A DNA stretch of 64,000 bases from Pseudomonas frederiksbergensis (GCF_001952935.1 NZ_CP018319.1:1539501-1603500), one strand, 5' to 3'. Numbered from the stretch's first letter, positions 14,176 through 23,845 are shown. Translations and numbers: made by a program. The notes: generated from the sequence alone by a model not told the origin.

Positions 14176-14658
14176 ATGGCTAAACAGAAGAAACACCCAA
14201 CAGGGACCATCGCGCAAAACAAAAAGGCGCGACACGATTACTTCATCGAGCATAAGTTCGAGGCTGGTCTGGTCCTGGCCGGCTGGGAAGTAAAAAGTCT
14301 GCGGGCAAGCAAGCTGCAACTGGTAGACAGTTACGTCTTGCTCAAGGATGGCGAAGCCTGGCTGCTCGGCAGCCACATTACGCCACTGATGACCGCCAGC
14401 ACCCACGTCATCGCTGATCCGACCCGCACCCGCAAATTGCTGCTCAACCGGCGCGAGCTGGAAAAGCTGGCCACGGCCGTGCAGCAAAAAGGTTACGCCT
14501 GCGTGTGCCTGTCCTGGTACTGGAGCAAGCACATGGTCAAGTGCGAGATCGCTCTGGGCAAGGGCAAGAAGGAATACGACAAGCGTGATACCGAACGCGA
14601 ACGCGACGCCGGTCGCGAGTTGCAGCGTGCGGTGCGCAACAAGGGCAAGGAAGAATAA
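14176..14658 (+). CDS. smpB: SsrA-binding protein SmpB
   Basis: Binds tmRNA and delivers it to stalled ribosomes for trans-translation. The 160-residue product starts [23 protein letters not shown] and has the family motifs [28 protein letters not shown] and the basic C-terminal tail [15 protein letters not shown] ([14 protein letters not shown]). The tail enters the decoding channel. The frame is open upstream, but the ATG at 14176 follows a TATAAT -10-like hexamer at 14161-14166. The tmRNA gene itself lies 10 kb downstream in this window. Confidence 0.98.
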   Translation: MAKQKKHPTGTIAQNKKARHDYFIEHKFEAGLVLAGWEVKSLRASKLQLVDSYVLLKDGEAWLLGSHITPLMTASTHVIADPTRTRKLLLNRRELEKLATAVQQKGYACVCLSWYWSKHMVKCEIALGKGKKEYDKRDTERERDAGRELQRAVRNKGKEE

Positions 14659-14669
14659 TTCCTCGCTCT

Positions 14670-14775
14670 GATCGTTCCCACGCTCCGCGTGGTAATGCAG
14701 CAATGTACGCTCTGCGTCCGCTTTGTGACGCGGAGCGTCACGGGATGCATTCCCACGCAGAGCGTAGGAACGATC
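14670..14775. repeat. 106-bp palindromic repeat, copy 1
   Basis: Starts GATCGTTCCCACGCTC and ends GAGCGTAGGAACGATC, giving terminal inverted repeats that fold into a long hairpin. Internal inverted segments (CGCTCTGCGTCCGC and GACGCGGAGCGTC) add further stems. A closely related copy is at 58950-59061. It is a dispersed noncoding repeat of the kind common in Pseudomonas fluorescens genomes. Confidence 0.85.
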
Positions 14776-14780
14776 ATTGA

Positions 14781-15548
14781 CTACATCCCCTTGCGCCGCT
14801 CCGCCCGGGCCATGCGCTGTACTTCCTGACGCACTTCTTCCAGCACTTCCTGCACATACAAAATGTGTCGGCTGGAGACTTCCCGCGCCTGCTCAGCCCT
14901 TCCTTCAATAATCGCCAGGTACAACTCCCGGTGCTGGGTGATCAGCATGTCGCGGGTTTCCGTGCGTTGCTTGTACATCCCGCCGATGTTGGTCACCACG
15001 TTACGCTTGAGCAGATCGAACAACCCGCGAATGGTGTGCAGCAACACCGCGTTGTGACTGGCCTCAGCAATAGCCAGGTGGAATTTCGCATCCGCCGCGC
15101 CCTCTTCCGCCCGACTTATCTCGTCGTGACGCGTATAGCAGTCCTGCAATTCATTGAAAGCCGCGGTCAATCGCTCGCGATCGACGTCCGTAGCACGCAT
15201 GGCTGCGTAATAGGCACAGGAGGCTTCCAGCGTGTGACGAAATTCCAGCAGATCGCGCTGCGCTTCAGGGTTGCTTTCCAGCAGATGCAGCAGCGGATCG
15301 CTGAAGGTTGACCCCAGCGACTCCACCACATAATTGCCACCGCCCTGGCGACTGACCAGCAAGCCTTTGGCCGCCAGCTTCTGAATCGCTTCGCGCAACG
15401 AAGGGCGTGACACGCCGAACTGCTCGGCCAGCGCACGCTCGGCCGGCAAGCGCTCACCCGCCTTCAGCGTGCCCTCGAGAATCATCCCCTCGAGCTGCTC
15501 GACAATATCGTCAGACAAACGGCGCTGACGAATTTGATCAAACCCCAT
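14781..15548 (-). CDS. lldR: GntR/FadR-family lactate-responsive regulator LldR
   Basis: FadR-subfamily repressor that releases lactate-utilisation promoters in response to lactate. The 255-residue product has an N-terminal winged helix-turn-helix (residues about 10-75, with GERLPAERALAEQFGVSRPSLREAI) and a C-terminal FCD ligand domain containing metal-coordinating His residues (AEASHNAVL, QHRELYLAI). Divergent from lldP across a 262-nt region containing a perfect 17-bp palindrome of the type bound by this family. ATG at 15548. The family and the neighbourhood both support LldR over the related PdhR or GlcC. Confidence 0.93.
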   Translation of the reverse strand: MGFDQIRQRRLSDDIVEQLEGMILEGTLKAGERLPAERALAEQFGVSRPSLREAIQKLAAKGLLVSRQGGGNYVVESLGSTFSDPLLHLLESNPEAQRDLLEFRHTLEASCAYYAAMRATDVDRERLTAAFNELQDCYTRHDEISRAEEGAADAKFHLAIAEASHNAVLLHTIRGLFDLLKRNVVTNIGGMYKQRTETRDMLITQHRELYLAIIEGRAEQAREVSSRHILYVQEVLEEVRQEVQRMARAERRKGM

Positions 15549-15741
15549 AACTCAATTCTCCACGATCCCGACGGCTCGCCGGGGTGTCTATTCTGGCCTA
15601 TCAGGGCTGCTTCAGCACCTGCCAGACAGCATTTGGTCGAGCGGACCAGATGGCTTGCGCACCGCGTATTCGACAAAAGTTTTAGAGCGGCAAATTGACA
15701 CGCCGCCTACAACGCTTTTACCCTAGCCAACAGCGATTGTA

Positions 15742-15758
15742 AATTGGTATTACCAATT
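15742..15758. promoter_or_regulatory. LldR operator palindrome
   Basis: AATTGGTATTACCAATT is a perfect palindrome (TTGGT-N3-ACCAA core) matching the FadR/PdhR/LldR operator pattern. It lies 53 nt upstream of the lldP ATG, in the divergent lldR-lldP promoter region. A weaker related palindrome, TGGTCGAGCGGACCA (15632-15646), lies closer to lldR. Confidence 0.8.
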
Positions 15759-15810
15759 ATCCAAGAACGCTGACCAGTGCCTGACCAACAACAATTAGGG
15801 GCCACCCCAT

Positions 15811-17505
15811 ATGCAAACCTGGCAACAGCTCTATTCTCCGCTCGGCAGTCTCGGCGTGTCCGCGCTCGCGGCCGTTATCCCCATCGTGTTTTTCTTCCTG
15901 GCATTGGCCGTGTTCCGACTCAAAGGACACGTGGCCGGCAGCATCACGCTGGCCTTGTCCATTGCCGTGGCGATCTTCGCCTTCCAGATGCCGGTCGACA
16001 TGGCTTTCGCCGCCGCCGGCTATGGTTTCGCCTACGGCCTGTGGCCAATTGCCTGGATCATCGTGGCAGCGGTATTTCTCTACAAACTGACGGTCAAGAG
16101 TGGTCAGTTCGAAGTGATCCGCAGCTCGGTGCTATCGATCACCGACGACCAGCGCCTGCAAGTGCTGCTGATCGGCTTCTGCTTCGGCGCCTTCCTGGAA
16201 GGTGCCGCCGGTTTCGGTGCACCGGTCGCGATTACCGCCGCACTGTTGGTAGGACTGGGCTTCAATCCGCTATATGCCGCCGGCCTGTGCCTGATCGCCA
16301 ACACCGCACCGGTTGCCTTCGGCGCCCTGGGGATTCCGATCATTGTTGCCGGGCAAGTCACCGGTATCGACGCGTTCAAGATCGGCGCCATGACAGGCCG
16401 CCAACTGCCGCTGCTGTCGCTGTTCGTGCCGTTCTGGCTGGTGTTCATGATGGACGGCCTGCGCGGCGTTCGCGAAACCTGGCCGGCAGCACTGGTGGCC
16501 GGCTTGAGCTTTGCCATCACCCAATATTTCACGTCGAACTTCATCGGCCCGGAACTGCCGGACATCACCTCGGCCCTGGCCAGCCTGATTTCCCTGACGC
16601 TGTTCCTGAAAGTCTGGCAACCGAAACGCGCCGCAGGCCAACACATCGTCGGTGCCGTCTCAGCTTCCGTGGTGGGCGCCAGCGCTGGCGGTTTCGGCCT
16701 GCCGCGCAGCACCGTGGCTTCGCCCTACAGCTTTGGTGAAATTCTCAAAGCCTGGTCACCGTTCCTGATCCTCACCGTGCTGGTCACCATCTGGACACTG
16801 AAACCGTTCAAGGCGATGTTCGCTGCTGGCGGTTCGATGTACAGCTGGGTATTCAACATCGCCATCCCGCACCTCGATCAATTGGTGATCAAGGTTGCAC
16901 CGATCGTGACCGCCCCGACCGCTATCCCGGCAGTGTTCAAACTCGACCCGATTTCCGCGACCGGCACGGCGATTTTCTTCTCCGCGCTGATCTCGATGCT
17001 GGTGCTTAAGATCAATGTCAAAACTGGTCTGACCACTTTGAAAGAGACCTTCTACGAGCTGCGCTGGCCGATTCTGTCCATCGGCATGGTGCTCGCCTTT
17101 GCCTTCGTCACTAACTACTCGGGCATGTCCTCGACCATGGCGCTGGTTCTGGCAGGCACTGGCGCAGCATTCCCGTTCTTCTCACCGTTCCTCGGCTGGC
17201 TGGGTGTGTTCCTGACCGGTTCCGATACCTCGTCCAACGCCCTGTTCAGTTCGCTGCAAGCGACCACTGCGCACCAGATCGGCGTCAGCGACGTGTTGCT
17301 GGTAGCGGCGAACACCAGCGGTGGCGTGACCGGCAAGATGATCTCGCCACAATCGATCGCCGTGGCCTGCGCCGCGACCGGTCTGGTGGGCAAGGAATCG
17401 GATCTGTTCCGTTTCACCCTCAAGCACAGCCTGTTCTTTGCAACGATCGTGGGCTTGATTACCTACATCCAGGCCTACTGGTTGACCGGCATGCTGGTGC
17501 ACTAA
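15811..17505 (+). CDS. lldP: L-lactate permease
   Basis: Inner-membrane lactate:H+ symporter (LctP family), also accepting D-lactate and glycolate in E. coli. The 564-residue protein starts [20 protein letters not shown]. It has a dozen or more hydrophobic segments, the family motif [18 protein letters not shown] near residues 125-140, and [14 protein letters not shown] near 470. Length is typical. First gene downstream of the LldR operator. The lutABC-dld genes follow after 152 nt containing an imperfect terminator, so some read-through is likely. Confidence 0.97.
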   Translation: MQTWQQLYSPLGSLGVSALAAVIPIVFFFLALAVFRLKGHVAGSITLALSIAVAIFAFQMPVDMAFAAAGYGFAYGLWPIAWIIVAAVFLYKLTVKSGQFEVIRSSVLSITDDQRLQVLLIGFCFGAFLEGAAGFGAPVAITAALLVGLGFNPLYAAGLCLIANTAPVAFGALGIPIIVAGQVTGIDAFKIGAMTGRQLPLLSLFVPFWLVFMMDGLRGVRETWPAALVAGLSFAITQYFTSNFIGPELPDITSALASLISLTLFLKVWQPKRAAGQHIVGAVSASVVGASAGGFGLPRSTVASPYSFGEILKAWSPFLILTVLVTIWTLKPFKAMFAAGGSMYSWVFNIAIPHLDQLVIKVAPIVTAPTAIPAVFKLDPISATGTAIFFSALISMLVLKINVKTGLTTLKETFYELRWPILSIGMVLAFAFVTNYSGMSSTMALVLAGTGAAFPFFSPFLGWLGVFLTGSDTSSNALFSSLQATTAHQIGVSDVLLVAANTSGGVTGKMISPQSIAVACAATGLVGKESDLFRFTLKHSLFFATIVGLITYIQAYWLTGMLVH

Positions 17506-17530
17506 GTACTACACGATAAAAAGCAAAAAC

Positions 17531-17556
17531 CGACGCCGGACCACGATTCCGGCGTC
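17531..17556 (+). terminator. hairpin between lldP and lutA
   Basis: CGACGCCGG and CCGGCGTC pair as an 8-bp stem around a 9-nt loop, 25 nt after the lldP stop. It has no T-run behind it, so it may be an mRNA processing or stability hairpin rather than a terminator. Confidence 0.45.
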
Positions 17557-17657
17557 AGCTATTCACAACCCGGTCTGTAAGGCTGCTGAAAGCTTGCCTC
17601 TCTATATTTCAGCAGCCTCGACAGACGGATAACCGGGACCACCCGGAGACACGCCTG

Positions 17658-18482
17658 ATGAGCGAGCTTTTTTACAACGCTGTGCCGAACGCGACCCGCG
17701 TCGCCCCGCCACTGCCCGAGCCCCGGCAATACCCCAGCGAGAAACCGTCACGGGTCTACCTGTTCGGAACCTGTGTGGTGGATTTGTTCTACCCCGAAGC
17801 CGGGATGGACGCGATTCACTTGCTGGAACGCGAAGGCATTCGTGTCGAGTATCCGCAGGGGCAAAGCTGCTGTGGACAACCGGCCTACACCTCGGGTTAC
17901 ACCGAGCAGGCGCGGACCGTGGCACGCTCGCAACTGGCGCTGTTTGCCGGGGACTACCCGGTGGTGGTGCCTTCGGGATCGTGTGCCGGGATGTTGCGCG
18001 AACACTACGCCGATTTGTTCAAGGACGAGCCGGACACGCTGAAACAGGTTCAGGCGCTGGCGGCCCGGACTTATGAACTGGCCGAGTTTCTGTTGTTCGT
18101 CTGCAAGGTGCAGCTCAAGGACAGTGGCGAGCCCGTCAAAGTAGCGTTGCACACGTCGTGCTCGGCACGCCGTGAGATGAACACCCACTTGCATGGCCGC
18201 GAGTTGTTGGCGCAGCTGCGTAACGTGGAGCGAGTCGACCACAGCCATGAAAGTGAATGCTGTGGCTTCGGTGGGACTTTCAGCGTCCGTATGCCAGACA
18301 TTTCCGGTGCGATGGTGGCTGACAAGACCCGCTCGTTGAAGGAATCCGGCGCGCACAAGGTACTCAGTGCCGACTGCGGTTGTCTGATGAACATCAACGG
18401 CTCGCTGGAGAAACAGCAGGAAGCATTGCGCGGCCAACACCTGGCCAGCTTCCTTTGGCAGCGAACCGGAGGTGTTCTATGA
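17658..18482 (+). CDS. lutA: L-lactate oxidation iron-sulfur protein LutA/LldE
   Basis: Subunit of the LutABC (LldEFG) L-lactate dehydrogenase complex that oxidises L-lactate to pyruvate and passes electrons to the quinone pool. The 274-residue protein carries two cysteine-rich CCG domains (DUF224): CCGQPAYTSGYTEQA near residue 70 and ECCGFGGTFSVRMPDISG near 200. These domains bind an unusual cluster in relatives such as heterodisulfide reductase. The GGAGA ribosome site is 8 nt before the ATG at 17658. The gene overlaps lutB by ATGA. Confidence 0.93.
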   Translation: MSELFYNAVPNATRVAPPLPEPRQYPSEKPSRVYLFGTCVVDLFYPEAGMDAIHLLEREGIRVEYPQGQSCCGQPAYTSGYTEQARTVARSQLALFAGDYPVVVPSGSCAGMLREHYADLFKDEPDTLKQVQALAARTYELAEFLLFVCKVQLKDSGEPVKVALHTSCSARREMNTHLHGRELLAQLRNVERVDHSHESECCGFGGTFSVRMPDISGAMVADKTRSLKESGAHKVLSADCGCLMNINGSLEKQQEALRGQHLASFLWQRTGGVL

Positions 18483-19933
18483 ACGCTTCCGCGATTATTC
18501 CTACGGTTGCCGTGGAAGAAGATTTTCGCATCCGGGCTCACAAGGCGTTGGATGACAAGCAACTGCGAAACAACTTTCGCACGGCGATGGATTCGCTGAT
18601 GACAAAACGGGCAGCGTCCTTCAGCGATGCCCACGAAAGAGAACATTTGCGAGCGCTGGGCAATGCTGTCCGCGCCCGCGCGTTATCCAAGTTGCCCGAC
18701 CTGCTCGAGCAACTTGAACAGAACCTGACCCGCAACGGTGTGACAGTGCACTGGGCGGAAACGGTGGACGAGGCCAATGGCATCGTCCTCTCGATCATCC
18801 GCGCTCACGAGGGGCGGCAAGTGATCAAGGGCAAATCGATGGTCAGCGAAGAGATGGAAATGAATCACTTCCTCGCTGAACAGGGCATTGAATGCCTGGA
18901 ATCGGACATGGGCGAGTACATCGTCCAGCTCGACCACGAGAAGCCTTCACACATTATTATGCCGGCGATCCACAAGAACGCCGGTCAGGTCGCGTCCTTG
19001 TTCCACGACAAACTTGGCGTGGAATACACCAAGGACGTTGACCAACTCATTCAGATCGGTCGCAAGGTCTTGCGGCAGAAATTCTTCGAAGCGGACATCG
19101 GCGTCTCCGGCGTCAACTTCGCCGTGGCCGAAACCGGCACCTTGCTGCTGGTGGAAAACGAAGGCAACGGGCGCATGACCACCACCGTGCCGCCGGTGCA
19201 CATCGCCGTGACCGGCATCGAAAAAGTCGTGGAAAACCTGCGCGATGTGGTGCCACTGCTGTCACTGCTGACCCGCTCAGCCCTTGGTCAGCCGATCACC
19301 ACCTACGTCAACATGATCTCCGGCCCACGCAAGGAACATGAGCTCGACGGCCCTCAGGAAGTGCACCTGGTATTGCTCGACAACGGTCGCAGCCAGGCCT
19401 TCGCCGACAGCGAACTGCGCCAGACCCTGAACTGCATCCGCTGCGGCGCCTGTATGAATCATTGCCCGGTCTACACCCGAATCGGCGGCCACGCCTATGG
19501 GGAGGTTTACCCTGGGCCTATCGGAAAAATCATCACTCCGCACATGGTCGGCCTGGCGAAAGTCCCGGACCACCCAAGCGCCTCGTCCCTGTGTGGCGCC
19601 TGCGGTGAAGTCTGTCCGGTAAAAATTCCGATTCCGGCACTGCTGCGTCGCCTGCGGGAAGAGAACGTCAAAGCCCCGGACAGCCCTCATCAAGTGATGC
19701 GCGGCCAGGGCAGCAAGTACTCGCGTAAAGAACGGTTTATCTGGAATGCCTGGGCGAAGCTCAACAGTTCTCCCACGCTTTATCGACTGTTCGGCTTCTT
19801 CGCCACTCGCTTGCGAGCACTGGCACCCAGCAACGTCGGCCCCTGGACGCAAAACCACAGCGCACCGAAACCCGCTGCCCGCTCACTGCATGACATGGCC
19901 CGCGAACATCTGGCCAAACAGGGAGATCGCTGA
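18479..19933 (+). CDS. lutB: L-lactate oxidation iron-sulfur protein LutB/LldF
   Basis: Electron-transfer subunit of the LutABC lactate dehydrogenase. The 484-residue product has an N-terminal LUD (DUF162) domain (signature MVSEEMEMNHFLAEQG, and NFAVAETGTLLLVENEGNGR). Near residues 315-375 it has two 4Fe-4S motifs, CIRCGACMNHCPVY and CGACGEVCPVKIP. The C-terminal DUF3390 region follows. The start is the ATG at 18479 overlapping the lutA stop; upstream codons in frame are not conserved. Translational coupling to both neighbours is apparent. Confidence 0.94.
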   Translation: MNASAIIPTVAVEEDFRIRAHKALDDKQLRNNFRTAMDSLMTKRAASFSDAHEREHLRALGNAVRARALSKLPDLLEQLEQNLTRNGVTVHWAETVDEANGIVLSIIRAHEGRQVIKGKSMVSEEMEMNHFLAEQGIECLESDMGEYIVQLDHEKPSHIIMPAIHKNAGQVASLFHDKLGVEYTKDVDQLIQIGRKVLRQKFFEADIGVSGVNFAVAETGTLLLVENEGNGRMTTTVPPVHIAVTGIEKVVENLRDVVPLLSLLTRSALGQPITTYVNMISGPRKEHELDGPQEVHLVLLDNGRSQAFADSELRQTLNCIRCGACMNHCPVYTRIGGHAYGEVYPGPIGKIITPHMVGLAKVPDHPSASSLCGACGEVCPVKIPIPALLRRLREENVKAPDSPHQVMRGQGSKYSRKERFIWNAWAKLNSSPTLYRLFGFFATRLRALAPSNVGPWTQNHSAPKPAARSLHDMAREHLAKQGDR

Positions 19934-20604
19934 TGAGCGCCAAGCAAAATATCCTCGCCAAGTTGCGGAACAGTCTGACAGGCACCACACCGGTGCCTGA
20001 CGAGTTCGACGTCGAACTGGTGACAGCGCCTTACACCTACACGGCCGAGCAACGCATCCCACAGCTGCGCAAACAGATGGAAGCGGTGCACACCGAAATC
20101 CATCTGACGTCCGGCGAAGGCTGGCCTTCGTTGCTTGCTCAGTTGTTGCGGGACCGTCAGCTACCCAGTTTGTTGATTGCACCGACTACGCCTCACGGGC
20201 AACGCGTCACTCAGCACTGGGCGGAAAAACCTGATCTGCCAACGCTCAAATCCTACGACCGTCCGGTTGAAGAATGGAAAGCCGAGCTGTTCAACGACAC
20301 GCCAGCCAGCCTGACCGGCACCCTCGGCGCAATCGCCGCCACAGGTAGTCTGATTCTCTGGCCGACGCGGGAAGAACCGCGCCTGATGAGCCTGGTGCCG
20401 CCCGTGCATTTCGCCCTGCTCAAGGCCAGTGAAATCCGCGACAACTTCTATCAAGTGCAGCAGGAATTCGAGTGGGCCCAAGGCATGCCGACCAACGCGC
20501 TGCTGGTATCCGGCCCGTCGAAAACCGCCGATATCGAGCAGGTCCTGGCCTACGGCGCTCACGGTCCGAAAGACCTCGTGGTCATGATCCTGGAGGACCA
20601 ATGA
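19933..20604 (+). CDS. lutC: lactate utilisation protein LutC/LldG
   Basis: Third subunit of LutABC, a LUD-domain protein of 223 residues with unclear catalytic contribution. Visible family features are the N-terminal MSAKQNILAKLRNSL, GTLGAIAATGSLILWPTREEPRLMSLVPPVHF in the core, and LVSGPSKTADIEQVLAYGAHGPKDL near the C-terminus. ATG overlaps the lutB stop (TGATG) and its own stop overlaps the next ATG, so the cluster is translated as one coupled unit. Confidence 0.94.
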   Translation: MSAKQNILAKLRNSLTGTTPVPDEFDVELVTAPYTYTAEQRIPQLRKQMEAVHTEIHLTSGEGWPSLLAQLLRDRQLPSLLIAPTTPHGQRVTQHWAEKPDLPTLKSYDRPVEEWKAELFNDTPASLTGTLGAIAATGSLILWPTREEPRLMSLVPPVHFALLKASEIRDNFYQVQQEFEWAQGMPTNALLVSGPSKTADIEQVLAYGAHGPKDLVVMILEDQ

Positions 20605-23420
20605 ATCTACCCGCGGCTTTCCTGCGAGATGCGCAGCAACTGATTCCCCAGGAGCGACGTTTCGACGACCCGCTGTCGACCCTGGCCTTCGGCACCGACG
20701 CCAGTTTCTACCGGCTGATTCCGAAACTGGTGATTCGTGTCGAGTCTGAAGATGAAGTCGTCACGCTGCTGAAACTGGCACAACGGGATCTGGTCCCGGT
20801 GACCTTCCGCGCCGCCGGCACCAGCTTGTCCGGCCAAGCCATCAGCGACTCGGTGTTGATCGTGCTGGGGGATAACTGGAACGGTCGCGAGATCCGTGGG
20901 CAAGGTACGCAAATCCGTCTGCAACCGGGCGTGATCGGCGCGCAGGCCAACGCGTGGCTGGCGCCGTTCGGGCGCAAGATCGGCCCGGACCCGGCGTCGA
21001 TCAATGCCTGCAAAATCGGTGGCATCGTCGCCAATAATGCCAGTGGCATGTGTTGCGGCACGGCGCAAAACACCTATCACACGTTGGCTGGCATTCGTCT
21101 GGTGCTGGCCGACGGCAGCCGTCTCGACACCGAAGATACGGTGAGTGTTGCGGCGTTTCGGGAGAGCCACGCTTCGCTGCTTGAACGCCTGGCAACATTG
21201 GGCCGCGAGACCCGCGCCAATGCCGAACTGGCGGCGAGAATTCGCCACAAATACCGTCTGAAAAATACCACCGGGCTGTCACTCAATGCGTTGGTGGATT
21301 TCGACGAGCCTGTGGATATCTTGAGCCACTTGCTGGTGGGCTCCGAAGGCACCCTCGGTTTCATCAGCGCGGTGACTTACGACACGGTGATCGACCACCC
21401 GAACAAGGCCTCGGCACTGATCGTGTTCCCGGATGTGGAAACCTGCTGCAACGCTGTGACAGTGTTGAAAAGCCAGCCGGTGTCGGCCGTGGAACTGCTG
21501 GACCGGCGCAGTCTGCGTTCAGTGCAAGACAAACCCGGCATGCCCGCTTTCGTACAACAGCTGTCGAACAATGCCTGCGCGCTGCTGATCGAATCCCGCG
21601 CCGCATCGTCCACATTGCTGCAGGAACAACTGGCGCACATCATGGCGTCGTTGTCCTCGTTCCCGGTGGAAAAACAGGTCGACTTCACCGAAGACCCGGT
21701 GGAAAACGCTCGGCTCTGGGCGATCCGCAAGGACACTTTCCCTGCCGTCGGCGCCGTGCGCAAAACCGGCACCACGGTGATCATCGAAGACGTGACCTTC
21801 CCGGTTGAACAACTGGCCATCGGCGTAAACCGCCTGATCGAGCTGTTCGACAAACATCACTACGATGAAGCGATCCTTTTCGGACACGCGCTGGAAGGCA
21901 ATCTGCACTTCGTCTTCACCCAAGGCTTCAACAACCCGGAAGAAGTCGCACGCTATCAGGCGTTCATGGACGACGTGGCACAGTTGGTAGCGGTGGAGTT
22001 CGGCGGCTCGCTGAAAGCGGAACACGGCACCGGACGCAACATGGCGCCCTTTGTCGAACTGGAATGGGGCAGCGATGCCTACCAGTTGATGTGGCAGCTT
22101 AAACGCCTGCTCGATCCCAACGGCATTCTCAACCCGGACGTGGTGCTCAGCGAGGATCCGCAGATCCACCTCAAGCACCTGAAGCCGTTGCCGGCCGCCG
22201 ATGAGATTGTGGACAAGTGCATCGAGTGCGGTTTCTGTGAACCGGTCTGCCCGTCGAAAGGCCTGACCCTGAGCCCGCGCCAGCGCATCGTGATCTGGCG
22301 TGACATTCAGGCAAAGAAACGCGCTGGCGTGGACACCGCCGAACTCGAAACCGCGTACGAATACCAAGGCATCGACACCTGTGCCGCCACGGGCCTCTGC
22401 GCGCAACGTTGCCCTGTAGGAATCAACACCGGCGAGCTGGTGAAAAAACTCCGCAGCCGGAAGGCAACTCATACGAAAACTGCCAATTGGCTGGAAGGCA
22501 ATTTCGCCACTGCGCTGCAAGGTGCACGTTTCACCCTGCACGTGGCCAACGGTGCGCGAATGCTGTTGGGGGCGCCACGACTGGCAAAACTGTCTGCGAC
22601 GTTGACGCGCCTATCCAAAGGCCAGGTCCCACAGTGGACTAACGCCATGCCGCAACCGGAAAAAGCCATTCGCTTCAGCCCGACAGTGTCGGACGAACGC
22701 CCTCGGGTGGTGTACCTCGCGGCCTGCGTATCGCGGGCAATGGGCCCGGCGGCGGGTGATAAAGAGCAAATGTCGCTGTACGACAAAACCCGAGGGCTGC
22801 TGGAAAAGGCCGGTTATCAAGTAGTCTTCCCGGACAATCTGGACAATCTCTGTTGCGGGCAACCGTTCGCTTCCAAGGGCTACGCCGAACAGGCCGAACA
22901 CAAACGCCAGGAACTGATCGGCGCCTTGCTGCACGCCAGTCGCGGCGGGCTCGACCCGATCTACTGCGACACCAGTCCGTGTACGTTACGGCTGACTCAG
23001 GACCTGGGCGATGTGCGCCTGGACCTGTACGACCCGGTGCGTTTCATTCGTACGCATTTGATGGATCGTCTGGATTTCACGCCGCAGGAAGCGTCGATTG
23101 CCGTGCACGTCACTTGCAGCACGCAGCACCTTGGTGAAAGCCAGGCTTTGATTGATCTGGCGCGTAAATGCAGCAAAAACGTGGTTATTCCCGAAGGCAT
23201 TCACTGCTGCGGTTTTGCGGGGGATAAGGGTTTTACTACGCCGGAACTGAACGCACATTCGCTGCGCACGCTCAAGGATGCGGTTCAGCAGTGCAGCGAG
23301 GGGATTTCGACCAGCCGCACGTGTGAGATTGGTCTGACGCAACACGGTGGAATTGATTACCACGGGCTAGTCTATTTGGTGGATCGGGTAACGCAGGCGA
23401 GGGTCATGCAAGAAAAATAG
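20601..23420 (+). CDS. dld: FAD/iron-sulfur D-lactate dehydrogenase (Dld-II type)
   Basis: Large respiratory D-2-hydroxyacid dehydrogenase, most likely D-lactate to pyruvate. The 939-residue protein has an FAD-binding-4 domain with RAAGTSLSGQA (residues about 75-85) and KIGGIVANNASGMCCG. The FAD-oxidase C domain follows (EAILFGHALEGNLHFV, GSLKAEHGTGRN). Near residue 545 comes a ferredoxin module with CIECGFCEPVCPSKG, then CAATGLCAQRCPVG. C-terminal CCG domains include NLCCGQPFASKG and HCCGFAGDKGF. Start overlaps the lutC stop by ATGA. Grouping with lldP and lutABC gives one locus for both lactate enantiomers. Relatives acting on 2-hydroxyglutarate or glycolate exist, so substrate is inferred from context. 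Confidence 0.9.
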   Translation: MNLPAAFLRDAQQLIPQERRFDDPLSTLAFGTDASFYRLIPKLVIRVESEDEVVTLLKLAQRDLVPVTFRAAGTSLSGQAISDSVLIVLGDNWNGREIRGQGTQIRLQPGVIGAQANAWLAPFGRKIGPDPASINACKIGGIVANNASGMCCGTAQNTYHTLAGIRLVLADGSRLDTEDTVSVAAFRESHASLLERLATLGRETRANAELAARIRHKYRLKNTTGLSLNALVDFDEPVDILSHLLVGSEGTLGFISAVTYDTVIDHPNKASALIVFPDVETCCNAVTVLKSQPVSAVELLDRRSLRSVQDKPGMPAFVQQLSNNACALLIESRAASSTLLQEQLAHIMASLSSFPVEKQVDFTEDPVENARLWAIRKDTFPAVGAVRKTGTTVIIEDVTFPVEQLAIGVNRLIELFDKHHYDEAILFGHALEGNLHFVFTQGFNNPEEVARYQAFMDDVAQLVAVEFGGSLKAEHGTGRNMAPFVELEWGSDAYQLMWQLKRLLDPNGILNPDVVLSEDPQIHLKHLKPLPAADEIVDKCIECGFCEPVCPSKGLTLSPRQRIVIWRDIQAKKRAGVDTAELETAYEYQGIDTCAATGLCAQRCPVGINTGELVKKLRSRKATHTKTANWLEGNFATALQGARFTLHVANGARMLLGAPRLAKLSATLTRLSKGQVPQWTNAMPQPEKAIRFSPTVSDERPRVVYLAACVSRAMGPAAGDKEQMSLYDKTRGLLEKAGYQVVFPDNLDNLCCGQPFASKGYAEQAEHKRQELIGALLHASRGGLDPIYCDTSPCTLRLTQDLGDVRLDLYDPVRFIRTHLMDRLDFTPQEASIAVHVTCSTQHLGESQALIDLARKCSKNVVIPEGIHCCGFAGDKGFTTPELNAHSLRTLKDAVQQCSEGISTSRTCEIGLTQHGGIDYHGLVYLVDRVTQARVMQEK

Positions 23421-23451
23421 AACCCTGATGCGCTGCCATAGTCCACAGAAT

Positions 23452-23476
23452 AAGCCCGGACGTTACCGGGCTTTAC
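23452..23476 (+). terminator. terminator of the lactate operon
   Basis: AAGCCCGG-ACGTTA-CCGGGCTTT: an 8-bp GC-rich stem 31 nt after the dld stop, with a short T-rich tail. Confidence 0.7.
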
Positions 23477-23539
23477 CCATACTCGGCAGCCCGTCCTGAC
23501 GGCCAGCGATGCCTGGACCCTCAGTTCAAGGAGTTACAT

Positions 23540-23812
23540 ATGAAACGTTCTGTACTGTTAGGTCTGTTCGTTACTGCCTCACTGATGGCGTCCACCTCGT
23601 TTGCCGCTGAAGACCTCTGTGCGGTCAACTTGAAAACCATCGAAAATGCCAAGGCACAGACTCCTCCGGAGATGGCTGATCAGGTCATGGAAAGCGTCAC
23701 GAAAGCCAAGGCAGATCAGGCAAAAGGTACCAAGGAAGGGACTGATGACTGCATCGCCGAGACCGAACAAACTATCCAGCAAATCAAGAACGCGAACAAA
23801 GGCGGGAAGTAA
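23540..23812 (+). CDS. small secreted protein, paralogue 1 (unknown function)
   Basis: The 90-residue product has a clear Sec signal peptide (MKRSVLLGLFVTASLMASTSFA, probable cleavage before AED). The mature part is about 68 residues, helical-looking and Lys/Glu/Gln-rich, with two cysteines (in DLCAVN and DDCIAE) that could form a disulfide. Strong ribosome site AAGGAG before the ATG. A paralogue with the same signal peptide style and two-Cys layout lies 325 nt downstream. No function is recognised; a periplasmic location is inferred. It ends at a strong hairpin. Confidence 0.82.
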   Translation: MKRSVLLGLFVTASLMASTSFAAEDLCAVNLKTIENAKAQTPPEMADQVMESVTKAKADQAKGTKEGTDDCIAETEQTIQQIKNANKGGK

Positions 23813-23819
23813 CCCAGCA

Positions 23820-23845
23820 CAATGCCAACCTTCGGGTTGGCATTG
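23820..23845 (+). terminator. hairpin terminator after small secreted protein 1
   Basis: CAATGCCAACC-TTCG-GGTTGGCATTG: perfect 11-bp stem with a stable UUCG tetraloop, 8 nt after the stop. Tail T-run is poor. Confidence 0.7.
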
